The notes below the pieces were generated by a model. It did no database searches and had not been told where the DNA came from. It saw nothing but the letters and a program-made list of their open reading frames with translations. 59,035 bases of DNA from Cladosporium sp. IMV 00045 (Eukaryota; Ascomycota; Dothideomycetes; Cladosporiales; Cladosporiaceae): assembly GCA_001931905.2 (NCBI GenBank), contig MSJI02000599.1, positions 1 through 59,035 on the forward strand. Direction: 5' to 3'. This document shows, piece after piece, positions 41,228-50,461 of the stretch. The first letter of the stretch is position 1; the number at the start of each line of letters is the position of its first letter. Made by a program: the position numbers and the translations under genes.

Positions 41228-43012
41228 TCAATACAACCCCCAAACCCCTCCCGGCAGCACAACCCTCATAATCCCCCAATGCCTCCCCGCGCTCTCCTCC
41301 TGCTCCCTCTTCCACCCGCCCACCTCCTCGTCAACCAGAACTTCCCCCTCCCTCTCCGTGCCCCTCAGCGGGAACTCCACCGCGTACTCCTTCCTCGGAT
41401 ACAAATGCTGCTTGCGGCTAATACTCTCCAAAAAATCCGCCTGCGTCGGCTGGCGGAATGCAATGGGGCCAGGGGAGTTGCGGCAGAAGAGGATGTAATT
41501 TGCGAAATTGCCACTTTCCTCGGACTCGGGATCAGAGGTTTTTTGGTTTGCGGGTGGCGGCGCGCTGTCCCGGTATAGGGCGCAGTTGCGGTCGAAGGCG
41601 AGGTCGATGGTGTTGAGGACTTTGGACGTGAGGGGTAGGCTGAGGTCGCCGGCGTAGTTGAGGGCGGCGACGCCGTTGGGTTTGAGCAGTGACCGCAGGG
41701 AGGAGAGGAAGCTGGTCGTGAAGAGGGGGAGGGGCTCGGCACCGCCGGTGAAGACGTCGTGGATTAGGTAGTCGTATTGTTTGATTTCGGGGTTGGGGAG
41801 GGTGGGTTCTTCCTCCGAAGGTGGTTGGGGGTGGGCTTGGGAGTTTACCCAGGCTATGGCGTCGGTCAGGACGGCTGTGTGGTTTGAGGGGAGGAAGAAG
41901 TAGTCTGTGGCGAGAGTGTGGACGGCAGGGTCGAGTTCGACGATGGTCGTGTTGATTCCGTGCCCGATCAGGGCTTTGGGCGCGGTGCCGATTCCGAGGC
42001 CGATGACTAGAGCTTGCGCTGAGGCGTCTTCGATCTTGGGATCGACTTCCATCAAGCGGACGGCTTCGAGCATGTGGAATGCGGCGTAGATGGATTCGGA
42101 GATTTTCCAGCCTTGAGAGCGGCGCTGGGGGGTCAGTTGCCATTCGCCGCCGAGGAGGCTGTGGTCGCAGCGCATCACGCGGTAGTTAGCGTCGACATTC
42201 TCGAGAATGCTCAGGTAGCCGGTGTTGCTCCATTGGCGGGTGAGGAGCGTCCAGTTCTGCGAGTTGAGAGTAGACTCCAGCATTGAGGTGGAGATTGGGC
42301 CGCTGCTGTAAGGACTGGCGAGACCAAGGACGGTGGCGAGGGCGATGGTTGCAATGATGACAGTGCGACGCTCCGTAAGAAGTAGCGCAGTGTAAAGAGC
42401 GATGATCAGATGAGCATTGAACGGATTGAGGTGATACCAGGTGCTAATGAACGTGTTGACTGGCCCGGGAATATACCAGTCAAGCAAAAGGAAGAGGCCA
42501 AGGGATGGAATGCCAGAGAAGAGGTGCGCCAGCGGACCGGAAGATGTCTGCGAAACATTGGGACCATCGTAGTGCATTGCGGCAGCATACATCAAGGGAA
42601 TGATAATTGAATGGCAGCTGAGGAATCCTCCAACAACAGGCCCCCAGACCAGACCTAAGTCATCGCTGAACTGGAAAGAAAGGCATGTAAGGACAGGCGC
42701 GAAGACTGCCCATAGCGGAAGAAACTGCAGAAGCTGCCCGTTCTTGGGCCTCCAGTACCATTGTGTGGTCCATCCGATCAAAGCACTGGCCGCGATGGCT
42801 GCTTGATGGTTCACGCTCGAAGGTATGCTGCCGTAGACCGGGGCCAGAGACAGTTGGGAGATACGTGAGGTGATGGCAGCCAGAACCAATAGTACCGTCG
42901 AGGTGCCCATGTCTTTCAGGCCTTCCGGGACACCGGTCCAAGTCTGTTTCTCCGAGAATGCTGGTGTAACATCTTCGGTAGCCTTTGCAGGCTTCGCCTT
43001 CTTCGGGGCCAT
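41228..43012 (-). CDS. Membrane-anchored spermidine/spermine-synthase-like protein
   Basis: A 594-residue intronless protein from MAPKKAKPAKA; upstream codons are open only from a TTG. Residues about 40-265 hold seven or eight hydrophobic segments (VLLVLAAITSR, FLPLWAVFAPVLTCLSF, LGLFLLLDWYIPGP, VIIATIALATVLGLA). The C-terminal half is a Rossmann aminopropyltransferase-like domain: HSLLGGEWQ, ALVIGLGIGTAPKALI (nucleotide loop), TIVELDPAVHTLA, and YDYLIHDVFTGGAEP. Soluble spermidine synthases are about 290 residues without membrane parts, so this is the fused membrane-type branch. Its substrate is not established; polyamine synthesis should not be assumed. Confidence 0.82.
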   Translation of the reverse strand: MAPKKAKPAKATEDVTPAFSEKQTWTGVPEGLKDMGTSTVLLVLAAITSRISQLSLAPVYGSIPSSVNHQAAIAASALIGWTTQWYWRPKNGQLLQFLPLWAVFAPVLTCLSFQFSDDLGLVWGPVVGGFLSCHSIIIPLMYAAAMHYDGPNVSQTSSGPLAHLFSGIPSLGLFLLLDWYIPGPVNTFISTWYHLNPFNAHLIIALYTALLLTERRTVIIATIALATVLGLASPYSSGPISTSMLESTLNSQNWTLLTRQWSNTGYLSILENVDANYRVMRCDHSLLGGEWQLTPQRRSQGWKISESIYAAFHMLEAVRLMEVDPKIEDASAQALVIGLGIGTAPKALIGHGINTTIVELDPAVHTLATDYFFLPSNHTAVLTDAIAWVNSQAHPQPPSEEEPTLPNPEIKQYDYLIHDVFTGGAEPLPLFTTSFLSSLRSLLKPNGVAALNYAGDLSLPLTSKVLNTIDLAFDRNCALYRDSAPPPANQKTSDPESEESGNFANYILFCRNSPGPIAFRQPTQADFLESISRKQHLYPRKEYAVEFPLRGTEREGEVLVDEEVGGWKREQEESAGRHWGIMRVVLPGGVWGLY

Positions 43013-43604
43013 GGTGGTGGATAGTATAGAGCTTGACCGTCGTGTCCAAAACCAGCAGAAGTATAAGACAGATCTCCAGGAAAATGCTTGCAAAATTGAC
43101 CCGATCCGGATGCTCAATCTAAAGCTTTCCGGACGGCTTCTATATGGAAGTAATAGAGGCTATGCTATTCAAGGAGACAAGTGTAAAGTGAGGTTGCCCT
43201 TGGCGGGCGCTCGGCTAGCCAGCCAGTTTCAGGTAGATAAGGAAAAAAGCGATATGCCATATATCATTCGAAGCGAAGACCAAGGTTCGGTGACAACAAA
43301 ACCCTATGAGAAGCTTCAGACGATTGTCATATGGAACTGTAATCTATATGCATTTACACATTCATATAGTGCCCAAGGAGGTAGGGTATTCACCACTATG
43401 TTTCTCAGTAGTGTCGCAACTCTCCCACCCGTGGTGAGCGTCCGAATTTCCAGGGCTGTTGCTGTGCCAACTCAGGATCAACAACGTTTTGAAGGTGACT
43501 TCATGGGTTGAAGAAATGCAAGTTTAGCATTTTTCGATATTCGGCCACAAAGAAGTCTCTTTGGCATATCTGGACCTACGAATCAACAGGGTCTGGACAT
43601 CATC
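43013..43604. other. Divergent promoter region, synthase-like gene / haspin
   Basis: 592 bp between the two start codons. A plus-strand ORF through it (to 43511) overlaps the antisense of the synthase gene and is taken as chance. Confidence 0.5.
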
Positions 43605-45749
43605 ATGCCTCGAAAGCAGGCGGTTTACGGCAAACGCTCACAGGCAACATGCGCCGCCTCGAATATCTTCGCAAGTCCGGATAACAGCAGGACGAAGACC
43701 AAAACCATAACGCCCAAGAAAGCTTCATCAAAATTGCAAGGGCATCCGGAAAGCAACGCAGACATCAAGACTCAACAGAAAGAGACCGAGTCGCCAGTAC
43801 GGCATAGGAAGGCTCTGGGCGAGATTAACGGCAATGCGGTGCTGAAAGTTGAATTACCAGGGGTTCAAGAAGCAAAATCAGAACAGCCCAAGACAAAAAA
43901 GAAGTCCAAGAAGAAAGCTCAGAAAGACGAAGTTCTGGTGAATGAGGTAGAAGTCCCGGATACGGCGAAAGAAGTCCCTTCTCAGCTGCGCGATGACATT
44001 CTACAAGAAACAAAGGCGCCGGCGCCAGCACCAAGCCCCAAAGACTCTGCGTGTGAAGTACCAGAAGTAGTACCTGCGAATATGGAGGAGAATCAAATGG
44101 CAGGCACAAAGACCGGCCTCCAATGCAAGATGCCGCTCGCCCCTAGATACCAAGGACCTCTTTTGAATCGCACTTCAGCAGATACGCCAACAGACTGCTT
44201 TACTGAGCATTGCGACTCTCTGCTAGAATTAACATCACATCCAATATCATCTTTCTCCGACTGGTCGGACGGAATCAGCGACGACTTTACCCTAATCAAG
44301 ATTGCGGAAGCCTCCTTCGGTGAAGTCTACCGCCTGTCTCTCCATCCAGAAGTCGCCGAGGACCCAGACATCGCTCTCACGAAAAACGACGAATCTGTAC
44401 TCAAAGTCATCGCCCTCAAACAGCCTCCCTCAACTCTGCCAAAAAGCAAGAAAGACCGCGAGAAAGCCCTCGAAAAAGCAGAAGCCATGTCCAACCCAAC
44501 CGACGTAGCGAGCGAACTCAAACTCCTCCAACGCCTCTCCGACATCCCCGGCTTCACCCATTTCCGCGACCTCCGAGTGCTACAAGGTCGACCACCAGGC
44601 CTCTTCGCCGAAGCCTTCAAAGCGTTCAACGCCGCACAAAAGGCCGCGAAGAAGGAACTTAGCATCTTCCCCGACCCGGCCAAGAAATCAAGCTATGACA
44701 AGGACCAACTCTGGGCGGTGATCGAGATGCAAGACGCCGGCACCGATCTGGAGAAACTCGTGGCTCAGGATGTGAGCAGCAATATCTGGGTCGTCTGGGA
44801 TATCTTCTGGCAAGTCGTGCTCGCCCTCGCGAAGGGCGAGGAGGAAGCCGAATTCGAGCACCGCGACCTGCATCTCGGAAACATCTGCGTCCGCACGCCT
44901 GAGCCCGTGGTCGAAGCGAACATCGACATATCAAAAACCTTCGGCTTCACATCCTTCGAAGCAACCCTGATCGACTACACCGTCTCCCGCGCCTCCATGA
45001 TCCCCGCCTCCGAAGCCCCCTCGCTCCAGGCACAAGGTCTCCCCTGCGACGAAGTCGCCTACATCGACCTCGCCAACGACCCTCACCTCTTCTACGGCGA
45101 CAGCGCCGAGGAATACCAATACGACATCTACCGCTACATGCGCGGATGCATCTACTACTCCACGCCCTACGCCAGCTTCCCCAACGACGGCACATCAGCG
45201 ACCGACTCATCAGAAGACGCGGAAAACCAAGCCCCCGGTCCCCCCTCCACCGAAGAAATGGCCCTTATCGAGCGCACCACAAACCGCTCATGGCGCCAAT
45301 TCCACCCGCAAACGAACCTCTGCTGGCTGCACTTCGTGCTCTACATGCTGCTGGAGCAAATGCACTGGCCTTCGAGCGCGAAAGCGCCGAACAAGCGGTA
45401 CAAGCGCGAAGAGCACGCGAGGTGGAAGAGGGCGAGGGAGTTGGAGGACGCGCTGCTGAGAGTGCAGGAGGTGCTGGATCCGGAGGTCATCGGGCAGGAA
45501 GGGAGTTTGGGACGCTCAGGGGAGATTGTCGCGTGGGCGGTTGAGCAAGGGTGGTTGGGGATTGGGGATGTGGTGGGGGAGGGAGGGGAGTTTGAGGAGT
45601 TCGGAGAGGAGGAAGGGGATGATGGTGATGAGTTGGCGAGGCAGATGGAGGAACTCGCTTTGAAGGCGGCCGAAGAGGAGGGAATTGAGAAACCTGCGAC
45701 AGGCAAGGGAGGCAAGAAGAAGAGAACGACTCGCGAGGATGAGGATTGA
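43605..45749 (+). CDS. Haspin-type histone H3 kinase
   Basis: A 714-residue intronless protein. Haspin phosphorylates histone H3 Thr3 to recruit the chromosomal passenger complex in mitosis. The N-terminal 220 residues are Lys/Ser/Pro-rich, including KKKSKKKAQK, and fit nuclear targeting. The kinase begins at about 226: IAEASFGEVYRLS, LKVIALKQP, then HRDLHLGNI (about 420) and LIDYTVSRA (about 455), where DYT replaces DFG as is diagnostic of haspin. YDIYRYMR and NLCWLHFVLYMLL fit the haspin C-lobe. The last 100 residues form an acidic then basic tail. The haspin call is firm. Confidence 0.93.
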   Translation: MPRKQAVYGKRSQATCAASNIFASPDNSRTKTKTITPKKASSKLQGHPESNADIKTQQKETESPVRHRKALGEINGNAVLKVELPGVQEAKSEQPKTKKKSKKKAQKDEVLVNEVEVPDTAKEVPSQLRDDILQETKAPAPAPSPKDSACEVPEVVPANMEENQMAGTKTGLQCKMPLAPRYQGPLLNRTSADTPTDCFTEHCDSLLELTSHPISSFSDWSDGISDDFTLIKIAEASFGEVYRLSLHPEVAEDPDIALTKNDESVLKVIALKQPPSTLPKSKKDREKALEKAEAMSNPTDVASELKLLQRLSDIPGFTHFRDLRVLQGRPPGLFAEAFKAFNAAQKAAKKELSIFPDPAKKSSYDKDQLWAVIEMQDAGTDLEKLVAQDVSSNIWVVWDIFWQVVLALAKGEEEAEFEHRDLHLGNICVRTPEPVVEANIDISKTFGFTSFEATLIDYTVSRASMIPASEAPSLQAQGLPCDEVAYIDLANDPHLFYGDSAEEYQYDIYRYMRGCIYYSTPYASFPNDGTSATDSSEDAENQAPGPPSTEEMALIERTTNRSWRQFHPQTNLCWLHFVLYMLLEQMHWPSSAKAPNKRYKREEHARWKRARELEDALLRVQEVLDPEVIGQEGSLGRSGEIVAWAVEQGWLGIGDVVGEGGEFEEFGEEEGDDGDELARQMEELALKAAEEEGIEKPATGKGGKKKRTTREDED

Positions 45750-46211
45750 GGAATCGGGTCACTTCTGAACTTTTCGTAATATTTGGGTCGCGACATGGCA
45801 TGGCCTCTACAGCCAATTTTCACGATATAGCGTGGCGTTTGGGAGTTATGATCACTGATCATTTGGGTCGCATATTCATAGGCATAGTCTCTATTGAACA
45901 TTTGCTTTGAGCATCGATGCATTTATCAATCATCATTTCACTTGCGTACGATCGCTTTGTGTTTTCAGAATCTTCTGTTCTTGAAATCTATCGAAAGAGA
46001 CGTCGTGAGCATGAAACCTTCATGGGTCCAGAATTGTAGATTCGAAAGTGATACTTGAAATCAGAAATGAGGGATACAGTTGGTAGGCATTTCTATTGCA
46101 TTTTTTTCTTGGTGCGTTCATCGTTCGCAGCACGGATGGTATATTCTTACAGACCAGTCTCTCAAATTCTCCCCCGATCCTCACTCTGAGTAGCCCTGAG
46201 AGCGGCCCTGA
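45750..46211. other. Convergent spacer
   Basis: 462 bp between the haspin and Yra1-like stop codons. Nothing else recognised. Confidence 0.5.
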
Positions 46212-47703
46212 TTACTCAATCATGTCGATATCGTCGTCACCCGCAGCGGCAGGAGCAGCAGGCGCCGCAGGAGCCGCAGCACCGCCACCATTCTGAGGCT
46301 GGGCAGTGCCATTGTTGTTCTCGGCCGGTCCACCGCCGCCAAAGTAGTCCTCCATCTCGGCGTCCAGCTCCTCGGCCGTCTTCTTGGGCCTGGGACCCGG
46401 TCTGCCCTCATCCCTCTTGCCTCTGCCGCCGCGTCCGCCTTCCTCCCTCTTCGCGCCGGGCCTGCGGCCGCCGCGCTCTCTGGGCGCACGTCGTCCTCCG
46501 GGCAAAGGTGACCGCGAGTCGCGGCCGCCAGGCGCGTAGCGGTCGACCGCATCAGGTGCGCGCAAGTTCTTCCTCGGGCTGGAGCTGCGGTCGTCGCGAC
46601 GTCCTCCGCGGCCGCCTCTTCTCCTGGTTGGTCCGACGTCGTCACTGCTGTCGACGCGCTCGATGCGGTCGAACATGCTCCTGCTGGGCTTCTCGATGCG
46701 GTCGAAAAGGGATCCACCCTCGGCGCGGCGAGCGGGGCCGCCGTGAAGCTGGGTCAGGCGGATGGGCTGTCCGTTGGCGTTGGCGCCGTCGTACTCGTGG
46801 ACAGCGACGCGGGCGTCACGAGGGTCTTCGTAGGTGACAAAGGCAGTGCCTTGGGAGCGGTCGGAGCGGTCGTAGAGGAGGCGTGCGGAGAGGACAGGGC
46901 CGATGCGGCTGAAGAGTTCCTGAAGAGCTGTTAGAGCAAGCTCAATGATTGAGAGGCTTAGGATGCACGTACAATGATGTCGTCTTCTGTGAGCTCGTAG
47001 TGCAGGTTGTCTACGCGCACCTTTCCAGTGTCACTGATTGAAGTCAGCTATGCTCGGTACCCGATTTTCAACTCTGTACTCACTCATCAGGAGCGCGCCT
47101 GCCGTATGCCCTTCTATCGAAAGCGTAGTCGTCTTCGCGTCCACCGCCGCGACGGCCAGAGCGGTCTTCGTCGTAGCGGTCGTGTACCCAGTCGCTAGAT
47201 TGCTGTGAGCCTGAATTCCCGGCGATCTCGTGTCTTGCCATCCACCTACCCATCAATGTCGGCTCTGTCATCACGTCGGTTCTGCAATTCCCGGAGGTCT
47301 TGGTCAGTTCGCGTTCGTCTTTGTTTCGAAATCCGCCGCCGCTGGTCGATATCGCAAGGCTCGAATGGCATGGAGGGGATGCGCTGGAGCTGAGAGATGG
47401 CGCGCGCGGGCGAGAAGCGTGTTCATTCATGGAAAAGGAGGAGGGTGAGGCACCTAGGCGAAGGTTAGAGCGTGGCCCTGTAGACTCCTGCTGGTATGGA
47501 CAGTTTGTTTCGTACCTTTTTGACGCCGTCTCGGGGACCTTCGTCTCTGCGCGGAGCTCGGGGAGGGGGAGGACCACGCCTGTCGGATCTGCGACCACCG
47601 CCGCGCTGCTGTTCGTGTATTAGCATTGGACTGGCCTTGTCTATGGGCGGCAAGGTTCACTTACAGGGCGCTCAGAAATGATCTCGTCCAAGCTGCGATC
47701 CAT
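46212..47703 (-). CDS. Yra1/ALYREF-type mRNA export adaptor
   Basis: Six exons (47665-47703, 47516-47608, 47250-47389, 47084-47194, 46973-47033, 46212-46919) are all in phase and give 383 residues. REF proteins link the UAP56/Sub2 helicase to the Mex67 export receptor. MDRSLDEIIS at the very start is a UAP56-binding motif. An RGG/Arg-rich region follows. The RRM (about 130-205) is built from VRVDNLHYELTEDDI, LFSRIGPVLSARLLYD and GTAFVTYEDPRDARVAV. The C-terminus is Arg/Gly-rich and ends near AEELDAEMEDYFGG, the second helicase-binding motif of the family. Exon 3's 5' end is the least sure join. Heavy splicing of YRA1 is notable because yeast YRA1 is autoregulated through its intron. Confidence 0.88.
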
Positions 47704-48097
47704 GTTGGAAGCGGTCTGTTGTGGTGTTGGCGCAAGCGTGCGTGTACTGCTGAAGCGAAAGCACGAGTCTGTTTGTGGTTGAGGTAAAGGGAAGAAGTTG
47801 TGTATGCGAAAGAATGGCGAAGCTTGGTTCTTGCCGTGATGAGGATCGAGAGGTCTGGATGCGAGTACACATCTAGAAGTGACGAGGCAAGCAGCGAAGT
47901 CGCCGACCGACGTCCGCAAGCCGGGGAAGTCAGCCGAGGACATTCACATTGAGGAATCTACCTAAGGTATACATGCCGTGTCGTTCATAATTTCACGTTG
48001 TCCATTCACTGGCGTGTTGTAGCTCTCCCAAATATTACATGTATCTCTCGCATTTCATTACAATAATTCCAACCAACCCAACATCGTATATCCAACA
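47704..48097. other. Spacer upstream of the Yra1-like gene
   Basis: 394 bp: promoter side of the export adaptor gene and 3' flank of the fusion gene. No feature recognised. Confidence 0.5.
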
Positions 48098-50461
48098 TCA
48101 CTTCAAATGCAACACATCACTCCCACCACCATACCATTCCTCCCACCTTACCTCAATCCCAGCATTCTCCGCCCCAAAGCCCTTCAGCAACTTCTCCGTC
48201 TCTGCAGTGTCTCCATTGATGACCCTCCTCGCGTCTTCTCTGTACTTCCTTGTAGCACCTTGTCCCCAAATGCAGGCGGAATCTGCATCTATGAACGTCT
48301 CAATCTGCCTGAACGTCAAGCTGATCCTTTGAGAATCGTACGCCTTCTCGGCAGGGGTGAGCTCGAGAGCGGGGCGTTTATCGGCGTTGATCGAGTGTAG
48401 GTATCGAGCGTTAGTGGTGAGGGACATGAGGAGGGCGGAGTTGTGTGGGAGGCGGACGCGGTGGGTCGTTCGCGCTGGAGGCTCGTTGGAGGGAGTAGGT
48501 GAGTTGTCTGAAGGTACTGCGTTGCGTTTCGTTCGTAATCGCATGACACGCTCGGCGCCAAAGGAGGCGTTCACGATGAAGCTGTCGGGGGCGATGTCCA
48601 ACGTTTTGTCTGAATGTTCGGAGATCAGGTCCGTTCCTGAACGGTATAGTTGTATGAGAGCGTGGTTGAGGGGATGACCGACGATAGCTTCCGCTGCTTG
48701 ACGTATCTCCTCAACTGCTGGTGTCCATGGGCTCAGGGAAAGCGTCTCGTCTGACGGATGGCGGTAGACAGGCATACTGCCGTCCGAGCCTATTGTGCCC
48801 TGGCAACAGACGAGGCGAGGGACCTCGCCGGTCTGGTGGTACATTCGCTGCCAATTGACTTCTTCCTTCAGTTTGCGGAACATACCGTCAACGCGGTCAG
48901 GCGGAAGTAGGTCATAGTGTATGCTTGAACTTGCACTCTCTTCTTCCTTGCCAATACCAAAAAGTGGCTGCCAAGATTGTCGTTCAACAACTTCGCTGGC
49001 CTTGGTTTTCCGACTGCGCCGTTGCGATGGAGTGCCTGCTTGATGCTTTTTGGTGTGGGTCGCTGGGGAAGCCATGGCATTGGACGGCCCTTGAGAGGGC
49101 TGCTGTCCGGTGGGCAAGGATTCCAGTGATGGCCTTTGTTTTGCAGCATCATGCGTAGACTGCTGCTGCGCTGCGGCTAACTCAGGCGACTCTGTCGGGA
49201 CTACGCTCGGCTGACTTGAGGCTTGTGTCCCTTCGAGCTCGAAGGCCTCACCCTCGCCTGAACGTTTGCCAAGGTCCTGGGCTTCCCGTTGGCTGCTGTC
49301 GTGTTGGGTGGTCGATTCTGCAAGCGCATGGCGCTGAAGTTGCGAAGGTTGAGTGGCAGACCGGCCGCGCGACCCTATGTCAGTGGCTTGTAAGTTCTTG
49401 CTCGTAGGTCTCGCTCCCCGAATCTCCAACGGCCTCTGAGACTTGTAAGGAGATGCACGTACGGGTAGCAGATTATCATCGTCTTCGTCTTCGTCACTGT
49501 CATCGACCTCGAGCGTTCCCGCGGCCCCGTCGGCGTCAGGGACGTTGAATCCACCGCCAGCAGCTGCTGTTGGCTTGTTCTGAACAGGTACTTGACCTCC
49601 AATCTCTGTGATTACTTCGTCGCTTGTCATGACCTCCGCGTCCATAATGTCGACGAGACTCTTGATCGCGAGATCATGTCTTTCCTTCACGCGGTAGCCC
49701 AGGCAATCCTCCACGAGCGTGATCTTGATGCCGAATCGTGCGGCATCCATGGATGTCGCGTAGACGTTCAGGTTGGTCATAGCTCCGCAGATGTAGAGCT
49801 CGGTGATAAGCTTCGATCTGAGTGTGAGGAGCAGGGATGTTGAGCTGAACGCCGAATAGTAATTCTTGATGACCTGCAAATCCGTGGGTTGGACCACTGG
49901 TTTTACGGTTTCCCCAAAATCTGCACCTTTGCTGCCTTTGATGAAGCAAGGATCTCGGCTTGCCGTACGCAGGAGGAAGTATTCGTCATCAACCTCCGAG
50001 TTGGCGCTCTCTGATGCAGATTCATCCTCGTATGAAGCTTTGACTTGCTTCCGCTTGTATGAGCCTGGATCTTCCCCATGAGAAGATCGTTGAGCCCCTG
50101 ATTTCCGCTTCCTCGAGGGTGGAGTTGAGTTGGAATCCGAGGCATCATCGTTCGAGCTTTCATCAGATGCTGGGTGTTCGCGCGGCGTGGAAGACGTGAT
50201 GACGTTACAAGCATCATCCTCGAACTCGCTTTGACTGCCCATGCCGTCGGTCTCTGTGCGAATCCAGATAATATCGCCATGGCCCCGGAAAGCGTTGATC
50301 AAGAATTTGGTCCGATCGAGAAAGCCAGACTCCAAATTGCTGACAGGCAGCTTCCCGTTAGGAGACAGGAAATCATGTTGCAAGCCTGTCAGAACGAGAC
50401 CCTTCCTGGTGGGAAGATTCGGCGTTTGCTGTGAGAGCAAAGCCAGGAGCGACGACGACAT
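48098..50461 (-). CDS. Isochorismatase-like / AlkB-like dioxygenase fusion protein
   Basis: A 787-residue intronless protein from MSSSLLALLS; only a TTG lies upstream. The first domain is isochorismatase-like: LVLTGLQHDFL (Asp 30), IKNYYSAF (Lys 199) and ICGAMTNLNVYATSMDAA. In active hydrolases this last segment carries the catalytic Cys; here Asn 232 stands there, so the domain is probably not a hydrolase. An acidic, Ser-rich insert divides it. A 200-residue low-complexity linker follows. The C-terminal domain is AlkB-like: HALIQLYRSGTDLI, EHSDKT (HxD iron ligands, about 613), YLHSI (distal His) and SQRISLTFR (2-oxoglutarate Arg), all intact. AlkB enzymes remove alkyl groups from DNA or RNA bases. 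Confidence 0.88.
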   Translation of the reverse strand: MSSSLLALLSQQTPNLPTRKGLVLTGLQHDFLSPNGKLPVSNLESGFLDRTKFLINAFRGHGDIIWIRTETDGMGSQSEFEDDACNVITSSTPREHPASDESSNDDASDSNSTPPSRKRKSGAQRSSHGEDPGSYKRKQVKASYEDESASESANSEVDDEYFLLRTASRDPCFIKGSKGADFGETVKPVVQPTDLQVIKNYYSAFSSTSLLLTLRSKLITELYICGAMTNLNVYATSMDAARFGIKITLVEDCLGYRVKERHDLAIKSLVDIMDAEVMTSDEVITEIGGQVPVQNKPTAAAGGGFNVPDADGAAGTLEVDDSDEDEDDDNLLPVRASPYKSQRPLEIRGARPTSKNLQATDIGSRGRSATQPSQLQRHALAESTTQHDSSQREAQDLGKRSGEGEAFELEGTQASSQPSVVPTESPELAAAQQQSTHDAAKQRPSLESLPTGQQPSQGPSNAMASPATHTKKHQAGTPSQRRSRKTKASEVVERQSWQPLFGIGKEEESASSSIHYDLLPPDRVDGMFRKLKEEVNWQRMYHQTGEVPRLVCCQGTIGSDGSMPVYRHPSDETLSLSPWTPAVEEIRQAAEAIVGHPLNHALIQLYRSGTDLISEHSDKTLDIAPDSFIVNASFGAERVMRLRTKRNAVPSDNSPTPSNEPPARTTHRVRLPHNSALLMSLTTNARYLHSINADKRPALELTPAEKAYDSQRISLTFRQIETFIDADSACIWGQGATRKYREDARRVINGDTAETEKLLKGFGAENAGIEVRWEEWYGGGSDVLHLK

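Noticed and set aside
42870..43511. 213-codon plus-strand ORF before haspin
   Set aside because: Its first part is antisense to the synthase-like gene, and the rest has no domain or coding pattern.
48868..49152. ORFs inside the fusion gene on both strands
   Set aside because: Shadows of the low-complexity linker of the fusion protein.
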